Origin: Vulcanimicrobiota bacterium
GTDB lineage: Bacteria > Vulcanimicrobiota > Xenobia > Xenobiales > JADMJV01
Assembly (NCBI GenBank): GCA_023447635.1
Contig: JAEXNA010000121.1
Span: 1-64,000, forward strand
DNA length: 64,000 bases
Reading direction: 5' to 3'
Shown here: one piece after another, positions 17,128 to 26,800 of the stretch
Layout of the letters: each line of letters opens with the position of its first letter
How positions within the stretch are numbered: position 1 is the stretch's first letter
Notes under the pieces: generated by a model
Database searches by the model: none
What the model saw: the letters and a program-made list of their open reading frames with translations, nothing else
What the model was told of the DNA's origin: nothing
Program-made: the position numbers and the translations under genes

Positions 17128-19394
17128 TCAACCTCCACGGCAGGTAACTTGACCTCTCCGGGAACCGGAGGCGCGGAGACGTCAGGAAGAGAGGGATTTC
17201 CACCCGCCCCCTGGCCGGTTCCCTCTTGGGAGGGAAAACTGTCGGGAAGCGGAGCGGGAGTGACGAACGGTTGAGGAGCGGTCGTTCCCGGAGCCACGTC
17301 CGGAATGCTGTTATCCAACGTCTCGGGAAGGATGTAAGAACGCCCATCTCTGGCCGGAGTCGGGCTGTCGCCGACCAGCGGGGTCTCTTCGACCAGCGGA
17401 GTCTCGGTAGCCTCCGGGGTGGGAGAAATCGAGGGGCTGGGCGAGGGAGAGCCCGAGGGCGCCGCCTTCTCCCCTGTTTTGATGATGTCGGGGGCGTTGC
17501 CGTTCGGCACGTAGGTGGGGAAGTCGCGGTACTCTTTACCGTGCAGAGCGTTCCCCATGACCTGACGGAAGATGGCCGCTGGCAAGTCGCCGCCGTAAGA
17601 GTTATACATCGGGTGGTTGTCGTCGTTGCCAACCCAGACCGCACAGGTGAAGTACGGCGAGAAGCCACAGAACCAGGCGTCGACCGAGGAGTCGGTGGTT
17701 CCCGTCTTACCGGCGATAGGCCAGCCCGGAACCTGGGCGTTGGTCCCTGTCCCCCCTCTTACCACGTCGGAAAGCAGAGAGGTCAGCGCCACGGCGGTGT
17801 CGGGCCGGAAGACGGTGCGTCCAATCGAGGCGCGATTGTCCTCGAGGACCTTACCGCTGGAGTCTTTGATCATCTTGACCGCCGTGGGCGTAACGCGACG
17901 ACCGCCGTTGGCGATCACCGAGTAGAATTCGGCCATCTCCAGCGGAGTGGCCTCGACGGCGCCGAGCGCGATACTGAGGTTCGGTTCGATCTTGCTCCGG
18001 ATCCCCATCTGATAGGCCAGGTCGATCACCTTGTCGACCCCCACGACGTCCAAAATCTTGATCGCGGGGATATTCCGCGAGCCCTGCAGGGCGGTGCGCA
18101 TCGTGATCCATCCCAGACTCTTGCCGTCGGAGTTTTTTGGAGTCCAGCCGCCGGGGCTGCCGTCCTGGTAGGTCACGGGGCTGTCGTTGACCTTGCTCTC
18201 CGGGGTGTAGCCAGCCTCCAGGGCAGCTCCATAGACGGCAGGCTTGAACGACGAACCGGGCTGCCGCTTGGCCTGATGAGCGCGGTTGAACTGGTTCTTC
18301 TCGGTCCAGCCCAGACCGCCGACGAGCGCTTTGATATAGCCGGTCTCGTTCTCGAGCAGCACCAGGGCGCCCGAGTCCACGTCGAGTTCCCAGCCGGCAG
18401 CGTTGACTTCTGCGGTGACGGTCTGCTGGGCGTAGGTTTGAAGCTGCGGATCCAGGGTGGTGACGATGGTCAGCCCGCCTTTGTACAGGTCTTCTTCCTT
18501 GTAGCGGGCCGAAAGCTCTTTGATCACGTACGAGGTGAAATAGGGGTAGCGGTCGACCTGACTGGTTCGCTCGCTCCCGCCGCCGAACTTCATCTTCTTG
18601 CGGGCGGCCATCGCCTCGTCGAACTGCTCTTGAGTGATAGCACCGGTGGCCAACATACGGCCCAGCACTTCGTCCTGACGGGTAAAAGCGCGGTCGGGAG
18701 TTTCCAGCGGATTGAAGCGAGAAGGCGCCTGGATCAGACCGGCCAGCAGAGAAGCTTCGGCCAGAGTCAGATCTTTGGGCCCCTTATTGAAGTACACTCG
18801 CGAAGCGGAATGGATGCCGTAAGCGCCAGCCCCAAAGTAGACCTGGTTGAGATACAACTCCATGATCTTCTTCTTGTCGTAGCGGCTCTCGATCTTGGTG
18901 GAGAGGAAGACCTCTTTGACCTTGCGGACCTTGTCGTCGTCGCCCAGCGGGAAGACGCCGCGGGCCAACTGCATGGTGAGGGTCGAGGCGCCCTCTTTGA
19001 CCTGGCCAGAGGAAGCCGCGTTATAAACGGCACGGGCGATGCCGATCGGGTCGACCCCGTGGTGTTCGTAGAAGCGGCTATCCTCGGTAGCGACCACCGC
19101 CGTCGCGACCCAGGGGCTGATCTCGTCGATGGGCGCCCACACCCGGTTCTCCTGAAACAGCGTCGTGATGACGCTACCGTCGGAAGCCAGCACCCGCGTG
19201 GTCTGGGAAGGGCGGTAGGTCTCCAGGATGGAGACATCGGGCAGGTCGCTGCCGTACTTTTTGTAAAGTACGGCCAGGGTACCGAACCCTAGCAAGGCCG
19301 CCAGGACTAACCCCGCCATACCGATCCTCATAAAAAGGCGCACCCAGAGCACCCAGCGCGGACGTCGTTTGCCCGATTCTCTCACATCACCCAT
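17124..19394 (-). CDS. Penicillin-binding protein 1A (transglycosylase/transpeptidase)
   Basis: 756-residue bifunctional class A PBP. It has a short basic cytoplasmic start, one membrane anchor (about 19-48), and a GT51 transglycosylase domain (about 60-240). That domain contains VATEDSRFYEHHGVD (catalytic Glu), EGASTLTMQLARG, KKKIMELYLNQVYFG and the RFNPL end. The transpeptidase domain (about 310-590) has SxxK in QPGSSFKPAVYG, the SRN triad and KTGTTDSSVDAW. The C-terminal 150 residues are rich in Pro, Ser and Thr with repeated SPSPS and ETPLVEETPLVG segments, a flexible extracellular tail. First gene of the PBP1A-murB-lipid kinase operon. Located at the cytoplasmic membrane, acting outside. 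Confidence 0.95.
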   Translation of the reverse strand: MGDVRESGKRRPRWVLWVRLFMRIGMAGLVLAALLGFGTLAVLYKKYGSDLPDVSILETYRPSQTTRVLASDGSVITTLFQENRVWAPIDEISPWVATAVVATEDSRFYEHHGVDPIGIARAVYNAASSGQVKEGASTLTMQLARGVFPLGDDDKVRKVKEVFLSTKIESRYDKKKIMELYLNQVYFGAGAYGIHSASRVYFNKGPKDLTLAEASLLAGLIQAPSRFNPLETPDRAFTRQDEVLGRMLATGAITQEQFDEAMAARKKMKFGGGSERTSQVDRYPYFTSYVIKELSARYKEEDLYKGGLTIVTTLDPQLQTYAQQTVTAEVNAAGWELDVDSGALVLLENETGYIKALVGGLGWTEKNQFNRAHQAKRQPGSSFKPAVYGAALEAGYTPESKVNDSPVTYQDGSPGGWTPKNSDGKSLGWITMRTALQGSRNIPAIKILDVVGVDKVIDLAYQMGIRSKIEPNLSIALGAVEATPLEMAEFYSVIANGGRRVTPTAVKMIKDSSGKVLEDNRASIGRTVFRPDTAVALTSLLSDVVRGGTGTNAQVPGWPIAGKTGTTDSSVDAWFCGFSPYFTCAVWVGNDDNHPMYNSYGGDLPAAIFRQVMGNALHGKEYRDFPTYVPNGNAPDIIKTGEKAAPSGSPSPSPSISPTPEATETPLVEETPLVGDSPTPARDGRSYILPETLDNSIPDVAPGTTAPQPFVTPAPLPDSFPSQEGTGQGAGGNPSLPDVSAPPVPGEVKLPAVEVE

Positions 19395-19553
19395 TGTGCC
19401 ATTGACCTTCCCTCGGAGCCGAGAAGTTACACCCTCTCGCGCTTGAAAAGTTCTCTTCCCAGTCGGAATCTACTCCAAGTTTCTTCCCCGGGGGAGGTTT
19501 TTGCCCCGCCCCTGTCTGGCAGGTCCGCATGGCAGGGGCGAGAAGTCGAGGCG

Positions 19554-20138
19554 GTGTTAATTGGACTGTGTGGTTATGCCGGCGTGGGGAAAGACACGGC
19601 GGCTCAGGTATTACTCGACGAACTTGGATTTCAGCGCATCGCGTTTGCGGACCCGATCAAGAGCGCTCTGCTGGCCCTTGACCCGCTCATCCCGGGCGAG
19701 GACGACGGCCCTGTGATGCGGCTCTCCCAATTCTGCCAGGCTCACTCCTGGAGCGAGGTCAAAAACTATGCTGAAGTGCGCCGCTTGATGCAGATCATGG
19801 GTACCGAGGTGGGGCGAAACTTGTTCGACCCGGACCTATGGGTGAAACTTGCCAAGAGAAAGCTCGAGAGCACCCTCTCGGTCGGGGATGTGGTGGTTAC
19901 CGATATCCGATTCCCTAACGAAGCCCGCCTGATTCGCGGTTACGGCGGAGTCCTGGTCCGCCTCGAGCGTCCCGGCTTTGGACCGGTCAACGAGCACGTT
20001 TCGGACCGAGCGTCCGAACGCTGGGCCTACGATCGGCGACTCGATAACGACGGCGAGATCACCTCGCTGCACGCCAAGCTGCGGCAGTTGGTCACAGAGC
20101 TTCGCTGCTCGGAAGCAGAAAGGTCAGAAGAAGTATGA
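19554..20138 (+). CDS. Deoxynucleoside monophosphate kinase-like P-loop protein
   Basis: P-loop nucleotide kinase of the kind annotated as phage-type dNMP kinase. About 194 residues from GTG 19554. It has Walker A GYAGVGKDTAAQ, then RIAFADPIKSALL, LMQIMGTEVGRNLFDPDLW and VVTDIRFPNEARLI. The DxRFPNE and GTE(V/W)GR segments are typical of this family. The start is uncertain: no good ribosome site is visible, and the frame stays open back to a TTG at 19443 through sequence that looks non-coding. The 3' end overlaps the following DAHPS-PDT gene (ATGA), an odd partner. It may supply dNDPs, but substrate and role are inferred only. Confidence 0.75.
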   Translation: MLIGLCGYAGVGKDTAAQVLLDELGFQRIAFADPIKSALLALDPLIPGEDDGPVMRLSQFCQAHSWSEVKNYAEVRRLMQIMGTEVGRNLFDPDLWVKLAKRKLESTLSVGDVVVTDIRFPNEARLIRGYGGVLVRLERPGFGPVNEHVSDRASERWAYDRRLDNDGEITSLHAKLRQLVTELRCSEAERSEEV

Positions 20139-22033
20139 TTGTCGTTCTCAAGTCGGACATCGTTCCTGAGCAGGTTGCCCACATCGAGGAGCAGTTGCGA
20201 GCCCAGGGGCTGGAGATCCACTCGATCGCCGGCGAGGAGCGCAAGGTGCTCGCCGTCGTCGGAACCACTCTCCCCGACCCGCGAGAGGTGCAGCTCCTGC
20301 CCGGCGTGGCCGAGGTGATGCGGGTCTCGAAGCCTTACAAGCTGGCCTCTCGAGAAGCCGCTCCCGAAACCACCCGGGTGAAGCTTGGTCCCAACGGTCC
20401 CGTGATCGGTGGGCCTCAGGTGGTGGTGATGGCGGGTCCGTGCAGCATCGAAGGCCGCGAGAAATTCATGGAGATCGCTGCTCGAGTCGCGGCAGCCGGC
20501 GCCGGCGTGCTGCGCGGCGGCGCGTTCAAACCGCGCACCTCGCCCTACGCCTTCCAGGGTATGGGCGAAGAGGGGCTGAAAATTTTGCAGGAAGCCGGCC
20601 AGACCTACGGGCTAGCCACCGTCACCGAAGTCATGTCCGCAAGCCAGATCGAGCTGGTGGTGAAATACGCCGACGTGCTACAGATCGGCGCTCGCAATAT
20701 GCAGAACTTCGAGCTTCTCAAAGAGCTCGGTCAGCAAGACAAGCCGATCTTGCTCAAGCGCGGTCTCTCGGCCACCATCGAAGAGCTGTTGATGTCGGCC
20801 GAGTACATCCTGGCTGGCCCCGGCAAAGCCCAGGTGATCCTATGCGAGCGCGGCATCCGGACTTACGAATCGAGCACTCGCAATACCCTCGACCTTTCTG
20901 CCATCCCTGTGCTCCGGGCCCTGACCCACCTGCCGGTGGTGGCCGACCCCTCTCACGGCACGGGCGTGCGCACCTACGTGCCGCCGATGGCTCTGGCCGG
21001 ACTCGCTGCCGGGGCAGACGGCCTGATGATCGAGTGCCATCAGAACCCGCCGGAAGCGTTCTCTGATGGCGCGCAATCGCTTTATCCCGAACAGCTCGAG
21101 AAGCTGATGAAAGACCTGTCGGCCATCGCACCGGTGGTGGGCCGTCAGATCGAGGGGCTGCACCGTCGAACCAGAGCTGTGAGGTCGGTCCAGCCGACCG
21201 CCGGCAGCGACCTGGTCGGCCTTCAGGGCGTGGCCGGTTCGTTTTCGGAGAAGGCGATCCATCGCTACTTCGGGACCAGCACTCCGACCCGCTCGTACGA
21301 GTCATTCGAGGACCTGTTCGAAGGCGTGGCTTCGGGAGACGTCGCCTACGCCATGGTGCCGGTCGAGAACTCCCTGACCGGCTCCATTCATGTCAACTAC
21401 GACAACTTCCTCAAACACGAAGAGCTGACCATCGTGGGCGAGATCAAGGTGCGCATCCAGCATAACCTGGTGGCTAACCCCGGGGTCAAGCTCGAGGACA
21501 TCCAGCAGGTCTACTCTCACCCCCAGGCGGCCGCCCAGTGCGAGACGTTCCTGGGTTCTCATCCCGACTGGCAGGTCGTCAACATGTACGATACGGCGGG
21601 TTCGGCCGACTACATCGTCAAAAACAACTACGTCCGCGCAGCGGCTATTAGCAGCCTGCAAGCGGCCGAGCGGCTGGGGTTGACGGTGCTGGCCGAGGGG
21701 ATCGAGAGCCACGCTCGCAACTTCACCCGCTTCGTGGTGGTCACCCGACCCGATCGGGCCCGCGGTAAAGGCGACATCGATAAAGTCTCGGTCGTCTTCG
21801 AAACAGCCGACTCTCCCGGTGCGCTCTATGCGGCGCTGGAGTGCTTCTCGCGCTTCAACGTCAACATGAAAAAGCTGGAGTCGCGCCCTATTCCCGGCAA
21901 GCCGTGGGAATACATGTTCTACCTCGATCTGGCGATGCCGGACAACCCCATGCACCTGGCCGAAGCGCTGCGCTCGCTGATGGCCAACGTGCCGTTCTTC
22001 CGCGAACTGGGGCGCTACAAAGCCGCGCCGTAG
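20135..22033 (+). CDS. Fused DAHP synthase - prephenate dehydratase (with ACT domains)
   Basis: 632-residue fusion joining the first step of the shikimate pathway to the phenylalanine branch. Residues 1-75 form a ferredoxin/ACT-like domain as in Thermotoga-type DAHP synthase. Residues 80-340 are the class I-beta DAHP synthase TIM barrel: AGPCSIE with metal Cys103, GGAFKPRTSPY, ADPSHGTG. Residues 360-535 are prephenate dehydratase: LQGVAGSFSEKA, VPVENSLTGSI, YSHPQAAAQC and ARNFTRF with the catalytic TRF. Residues 550-632 are a C-terminal ACT domain with KLESRPIPG, the phenylalanine-binding ESRP. No chorismate mutase part is visible. Both active sites look intact and no frameshift is needed. 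Phe probably inhibits both activities through the ACT domain (inference). Followed by a terminator. Confidence 0.93.
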   Translation: MIVVLKSDIVPEQVAHIEEQLRAQGLEIHSIAGEERKVLAVVGTTLPDPREVQLLPGVAEVMRVSKPYKLASREAAPETTRVKLGPNGPVIGGPQVVVMAGPCSIEGREKFMEIAARVAAAGAGVLRGGAFKPRTSPYAFQGMGEEGLKILQEAGQTYGLATVTEVMSASQIELVVKYADVLQIGARNMQNFELLKELGQQDKPILLKRGLSATIEELLMSAEYILAGPGKAQVILCERGIRTYESSTRNTLDLSAIPVLRALTHLPVVADPSHGTGVRTYVPPMALAGLAAGADGLMIECHQNPPEAFSDGAQSLYPEQLEKLMKDLSAIAPVVGRQIEGLHRRTRAVRSVQPTAGSDLVGLQGVAGSFSEKAIHRYFGTSTPTRSYESFEDLFEGVASGDVAYAMVPVENSLTGSIHVNYDNFLKHEELTIVGEIKVRIQHNLVANPGVKLEDIQQVYSHPQAAAQCETFLGSHPDWQVVNMYDTAGSADYIVKNNYVRAAAISSLQAAERLGLTVLAEGIESHARNFTRFVVVTRPDRARGKGDIDKVSVVFETADSPGALYAALECFSRFNVNMKKLESRPIPGKPWEYMFYLDLAMPDNPMHLAEALRSLMANVPFFRELGRYKAAP

Positions 22034-22049
22034 CCGGCGGCAAGGCAGA

Positions 22050-22088
22050 AAAAGAGGGCGCCTCGTCAGCAGCGAGACGCCCTCTTTC
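22050..22088. terminator. Bidirectional terminator between convergent genes
   Basis: AAAGAGGGCG-CTCG pairs with CGAG-CGCCCTCTTT across a short loop with one-base bulges. On the minus strand it is followed by TTTTT, serving the M42 peptidase gene; on the plus strand by TTTCCTTT, serving the DAHPS-PDT gene. Confidence 0.85.
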
Positions 22089-22104
22089 CTTTGGGAGGCG
22101 GAAG

Positions 22105-23166
22105 CTATTCGCCGGGAATCCAGTTATCCTCGGGGGTGACAGACTCGACGAAAGCGGTCAAAAGCTTGACGGTATTGGCCAGGTCTTCGAGCGCCAGCAT
22201 CTCGCAGGGGTTATGCATGTAGCGGAGCGGAATCCCGATCAGACCGGTGGCGACTCCGCCCCGGGAAAGCTGAATCACGTTGGCGTCCGTTCCGGTCCCG
22301 ATGCCGCTGGCCGCGACCTGGTACGGAATATTTTCCTTCTTGGCTACTTCGACCAGGCGGGCGAACACTTTTCGGCTGATGTTTGGACCGCGCACGATCA
22401 CGGGACCCAGTCCAAGCTTGACGTCCGCGCCTTTGCGCTTATTGGCGTCGGGGATATCGAAAGAGTGGGTCACGTCGATAGCGATAGCGATGTCGGGGTT
22501 GACCGAGTAGGTCGCCGCCACGGCGCCCCTCAGACCGATCTCTTCCTGCACCGCCGAGACACCGTAGGTGGCTGCCTTGACATCTTTCGAAAGGGCTCGC
22601 AGCGTCTCCGAGACGGCGAAGATGCCGGCCCGATTGTCGAACGATTTGGCCACGGCGCGTCCGTCGAGCATCTCTTCGAAAAAGGCGTTCATGGTGACGG
22701 AGTCGCCGATGGCTACGCGCTTGCGAGCCTCTTCACCGTTCTTGGCGCCGATGTCCACCCACAAGTTGTGAATCTCGGACTTCTTCTTGCGCTCCTCGGG
22801 GTCCATCAGGTGGATCGCCTTCTTACCGAGCACTCCAGGAATCGAGCCGCTGTCCGTGTGAACCAGCACTCGCTGACTAACCATCACCTCTTCATCCCAG
22901 CCGCCCGAAGTGGCGAGATACAGATAGCCGTTATCGTCGATGTAGCGGACCAGAAATCCGATCTCGTCAGAATGTCCGTCGAGCAGAATCTTGGGCGACC
23001 CGCTGGCGTTGTGGACCGCGATCACGGAGCCGAGGACGTCAGTTTTGACCGAGTCGGCGACGTCCTTGACCCGGGCCCGAAAAACGGCCTGGACCGCTTC
23101 TTCGTAGCCGGCGCTACCGTGGGTCTCGACCAGGGTCTTGAGATAGTTCAAAGCATCCTTGTTCAT
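22105..23166 (-). CDS. M42-family metallo-aminopeptidase (FrvX/PepA-like)
   Basis: 353-residue cytoplasmic dinuclear-zinc aminopeptidase of the tetrahedral TET/FrvX group. Metal ligands and catalytic residues are visible in order: DGHSDEIGF (His), AKSFDNRAG (bridging Asp), VQEEIGLRG (catalytic Glu and ligand Glu), IAIDVTHSFD (Asp), and YMHNPCEM (His). The inserted PDZ-like beta domain typical of the family fits at about 70-165. The ATG has a GGGG-type ribosome site. Last gene behind the zinc-ribbon and MFS/spermidine-synthase-like genes. It is probably a peptide scavenger. Sequence does not decide between glutamyl-, leucyl- or lysyl-aminopeptidase activity, nor exclude the endoglucanase label often attached to it. 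Confidence 0.92.
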   Translation of the reverse strand: MNKDALNYLKTLVETHGSAGYEEAVQAVFRARVKDVADSVKTDVLGSVIAVHNASGSPKILLDGHSDEIGFLVRYIDDNGYLYLATSGGWDEEVMVSQRVLVHTDSGSIPGVLGKKAIHLMDPEERKKKSEIHNLWVDIGAKNGEEARKRVAIGDSVTMNAFFEEMLDGRAVAKSFDNRAGIFAVSETLRALSKDVKAATYGVSAVQEEIGLRGAVAATYSVNPDIAIAIDVTHSFDIPDANKRKGADVKLGLGPVIVRGPNISRKVFARLVEVAKKENIPYQVAASGIGTGTDANVIQLSRGGVATGLIGIPLRYMHNPCEMLALEDLANTVKLLTAFVESVTPEDNWIPGE

Positions 23167-23217
23167 AGGCTCGCCCCTTCCCAGCCACCACCCTCACGTC
23201 CTCCAAGAGAGGTCAGG

Positions 23218-23826
23218 TCACTCGGCTTCTTCGACGATCACGTACTCCTCGTCCTCGCCCAACTGCTCGAGGTCGTCCACCACTTGCTGAAGCGCCGACA
23301 TCCGATCGTTGGCTATCTCCAGGGCGTAACAGACGTAGTCATGTCCTTCGCGAACTTTAGCGAAAGCCGCCTCGAGTTCGTCGGCATCTTCCGACTCGGC
23401 ATCGAAGAAGCGATCGAACGCTTGACAGCCCTCTTCGAAGATCTGCAGCCCACGACGAAGCAGATACGACATCTGGACGTTGTACTCGTCGTCCGGAAAG
23501 CGTTGGGATTCCTGAGCCAGCAACGCCTGCATCTCGGCCGCGTGGCGCTCTTCGAACTCGGCAAAGTTGTCCGCCATCAGCTGCAGATGGTCTTCCAGCT
23601 CTTCGAACAGCTCCTCGCCTTCCAGCACGCCGGCCACAAACTCACCCAGTCGAGTCATCGCCGGTGTGACATAGTGATGACGAGGCTCGAGATACACCAC
23701 GCCTTCCTGAATGCCAAGACTCGTGGGGGGTGAGCCAACAGGGGCCTGGCGAGGTAGCAGGGAGTGGCAAGCCGGACAGGTCTTGGCTCCTTCGGCCACT
23801 TCGGCCGAGCAGCGTGGGCAGAGCAC
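23218..23826 (-). CDS. Zinc-ribbon protein with acidic helical domain, function unknown
   Basis: 202 residues, GTG start 3 nt after the stop of the upstream MFS gene. The N-terminus is a zinc ribbon with two CxxC pairs: MLCPRCSAE and KTCPACHSLLP. The rest is strongly helical and acidic, with EELFEELEDHLQLM, EFEERHAAEMQALL and the Glu/Asp-rich tail LGEDEEYVIVEEAE, probably coiled coil. A segment VYLEPRHHYVTPAMTRLGEF links the two parts. I do not recognise a specific family. Possibly a cytoplasmic regulatory or scaffold protein; no function is proposed. Co-transcription with its neighbours is likely from the spacing. Confidence 0.7.
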   Translation of the reverse strand: MLCPRCSAEVAEGAKTCPACHSLLPRQAPVGSPPTSLGIQEGVVYLEPRHHYVTPAMTRLGEFVAGVLEGEELFEELEDHLQLMADNFAEFEERHAAEMQALLAQESQRFPDDEYNVQMSYLLRRGLQIFEEGCQAFDRFFDAESEDADELEAAFAKVREGHDYVCYALEIANDRMSALQQVVDDLEQLGEDEEYVIVEEAE

Positions 23827-23829
23827 TTC

Positions 23830-26800
23830 TTATTGTCTCCGAGCGGCCGCGTCCGCTTCCCGTTGATGAAGAGCCTGGGCCTCTTCCTGGTAACGCCGAG
23901 CCAGGCTCTGGTCGCCCGCCTTGGCGGCCAGGCGCATCAGCAGTTCGACATTACTGCGCATCTCGGGAAACGAACGGTAGGCCGCTTCGGCGTGCGCTTT
24001 CGCTTCGGCTTCCTTGCCCTGATTGAGCTCGATCAGGGCCGCCCGATGCAAGGACAGATAGTCATACGGGTCTCTCTTGAGCGCCTCCTGGAACAAGGCC
24101 AGCGCTCCTGCCTCGTCGCGGGTGGCCAGGGTCGCCTCAGCGGCGTGATAGACCGGGTCCGGGCGAGTGGTCAGGCTGGCCGCCCTCTGGAAGTAAGCGA
24201 TCGCCTCGGGAAACTTCTTCAGCTGGGCCGCGCAGCTCCCCGCATTCATGGACAGCGAATACAGCGCCCCCGGCATCGGCCTGGCCAGAGCGTTCTGGTA
24301 GTGCAGCAGGGCGGGTTGCCATTGTTGAGCGCGACGGCGCATGTCGCCTAACAGAGTCTGCACCGAAGAGCTCTTCGCCAGCTCCGGAGAGAGGGCTCTG
24401 AGCATCCCTTCCGCCCCTTCCGTGTCGCCCTGCCGCTGACGCAAGATGGCGTCGGCCAGAGGCGCCAGGTCATAGCCGGCCTTCATGGCCGCTTGCACTC
24501 TAGGCTCTAGTCCACCAAGTCGGTCAAGTTGAATCCGGCCCAACAGCCCCTGCATAACCGACTCGGGGTCGGACATCTGCTGCGGCGGTACGGCGTTGGG
24601 GAAGGAATCCGGAAACTCGGAGACCTTTGGGTCGGTAAGATACAGCGAGCGTGGAGCCTGGAACTCTAGCAGCGGGCGGTCGTCCGTGTTGAGTTGAACC
24701 AGGCTGTTCTTCCAGGACTCGATCCGTTCGACCACCTCGGCCCGGGTTGCGACGTAAGTTCCGAAGATGTACTTCGGTTCCAGTAAGCCGATCAGCTGAA
24801 GCCAGACGGCCACATCTTCTTCGGCCCAGAGCTTTTCCAACCGAGCCAGGTCGAAAACGACCGGCTTGTTGGCCCCGACCAGGAAGATGTCGCCCGGTCC
24901 GATCTGGAACACCATCCCTTCGGGGAAGACCGAATAGAAGGTCGAAAGCACCAGGTCCAGGTCGTACTGGGAGACGGAGTAAAGCTGAAACCACTGACAC
25001 ATCAGCCCGCCGTCGGTCAACCGCTCGGAACAGGCCTTATAGAAATCTTCGGTGTAAAGGTTACCGATACCGGCGATCCAGGGGTTCGACGGCTGGCTGA
25101 CGATCAGATCGAACTGTTCCGGGGCGCCCAGGATAAAGGTGCGCCCGTCGTTGACTTCGAGGTCCAGCTTCTTGTGGTTCAAGACGTGCTCGGTGTACGG
25201 ACCGAAATAGCTTTGAACGTCCACGATAGCGGCTTCGAGTTCAGCGCAGCGGACAATCTCCACCGAATCGAGCGCCACCAACGTGGCCGCCGTGACGCCC
25301 GAACCCAGGCCTACCAGAGCGATTTTTTTGGGCTCCGGGTGGAGAGCCGCAGGAAGTAGGCCGGTCAGGATCTGGTGAGCCATATCCTGAAGACCGAGCG
25401 AGGCGTCCGTCTTCCCGTTCACTTTGAGATAGGGCGAGTGAGACCCGTTGAAGCCCACCGTGACCGTGGCCGAGACGCCGTCCTGGTAGAAAGCCGGCTT
25501 GAACAAGAAGTGGTCCGCGCGCGCGTAGATACCCGCGCCCGCCGAAAGTCGGGTCGGGTCCCAGGCCGGGACCAGGGCTACCAGCACCAGCCCAGCGGCG
25601 GCGACGCCGCCCAGTCGGGAGAACGGCGCTCCGTTCGAGCGGTCAACCGCCGCCAGGATCACACCCACCAGCAGATTCGTCACCACGGCGCCCAGCAGCG
25701 CTTTCTGAGCGCCAAAAGTCGGAACCAGCACGAATCCGGCCAGAAACGATCCCAGGATGGCCCCACAGGTGTTGGCGGCGTAGGCCTCTCCCAACCTTTT
25801 CCCCAGGGATGAGATGCGATCGGTATAGAGATGAGTGACCAGCGGAAAGGTCAGTCCCATAGCCAGAGTTGGCAGGAACATCAACACCAGAGCCAGTCCG
25901 AAGTCGAACAGCAGAATCTTGGCGAAGTCCTTATCCAGTGCTGGGATGGCCACGACCATCACTTCGGGCAGCCGCCCGATCCCGTAGGTTGCCATAAGGG
26001 CGGACAGCGCAATGACCATCTGAAGCACGCCCAGATGCCAGACCCGCGGAGTTCGGCTCCCCATGCCCTTCTTGTAAATCAGGGAGCCAAGTCCCAGCGA
26101 GGCCAAAAAGGCCGTGAGAATAATGGCGAAGGAATAGGTCGAAGAGCCCAGCGAGAGGATAAGCCCGCGAGTCCACCCTAGCTGGTAAACCATCGCGGCA
26201 AAGCCGGAGACTCCAAAGGCAACAGGTAGCAGCCATCCCCCACCGCCGGAACTCGGACGGTCCTCCGGAGCGGATTCCTCGACTTCCGGCTCGACCGGAC
26301 GGTCTCCCTGGCGCTTAGATCCCACGATAGCGAGAACGCCGATGATCAGGTTGCCGGCCGCAGCCCCCGCCACCGAGAGCAGAAGGCCGAGATTGGGGAG
26401 CAGGACGAAGCCGCCCACCGCTGCGCCCACGCAAGCGCCCAGGGTGTTCCAACCGTAGATGCGAGACAGCCAGGAGCCGACATCTTCGCGGGTGGCCACG
26501 AGAAGCTGGGTAAAGGCCGGAAGAGTGGCCCCCATCGCCGTGGTCGGCGGTAGCAACACCAGAAAAGAGCCGAGGAAGACCAGGGCGTGAAGGGCAACTC
26601 CTTCAGCTCCGCCTCGAGCCGCCGTCAGGTAGACGTGTTCGACCCCATCGAGTAGGAGCAGGGAGAGCAAAGCCCATCCTCCGATGAACAGCTCGAGCAC
26701 ACCGTAGACCGCCAGAAAGCGGGCCGAGCCACGAGGGTCGCCAGAGGCGGCCAGTCGGCGCCGTTCTCGGTCGGACCAACGTCCTGCCAGAAAAGAGCCC

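Noticed and set aside
17226..19292. Long open frame (688 codons) on the plus strand opposite PBP1A
   Set aside because: It is a shadow of GC-rich codons in the PBP1A gene, whose motifs are all clear. The antisense product has no family features.
19395..19553. Coding use of the stretch before the dNMP-kinase GTG (frame open to TTG 19443)
   Set aside because: No ribosome site, the product has no similarity to the family, and the stretch holds likely control sequences for the divergent PBP1A operon.
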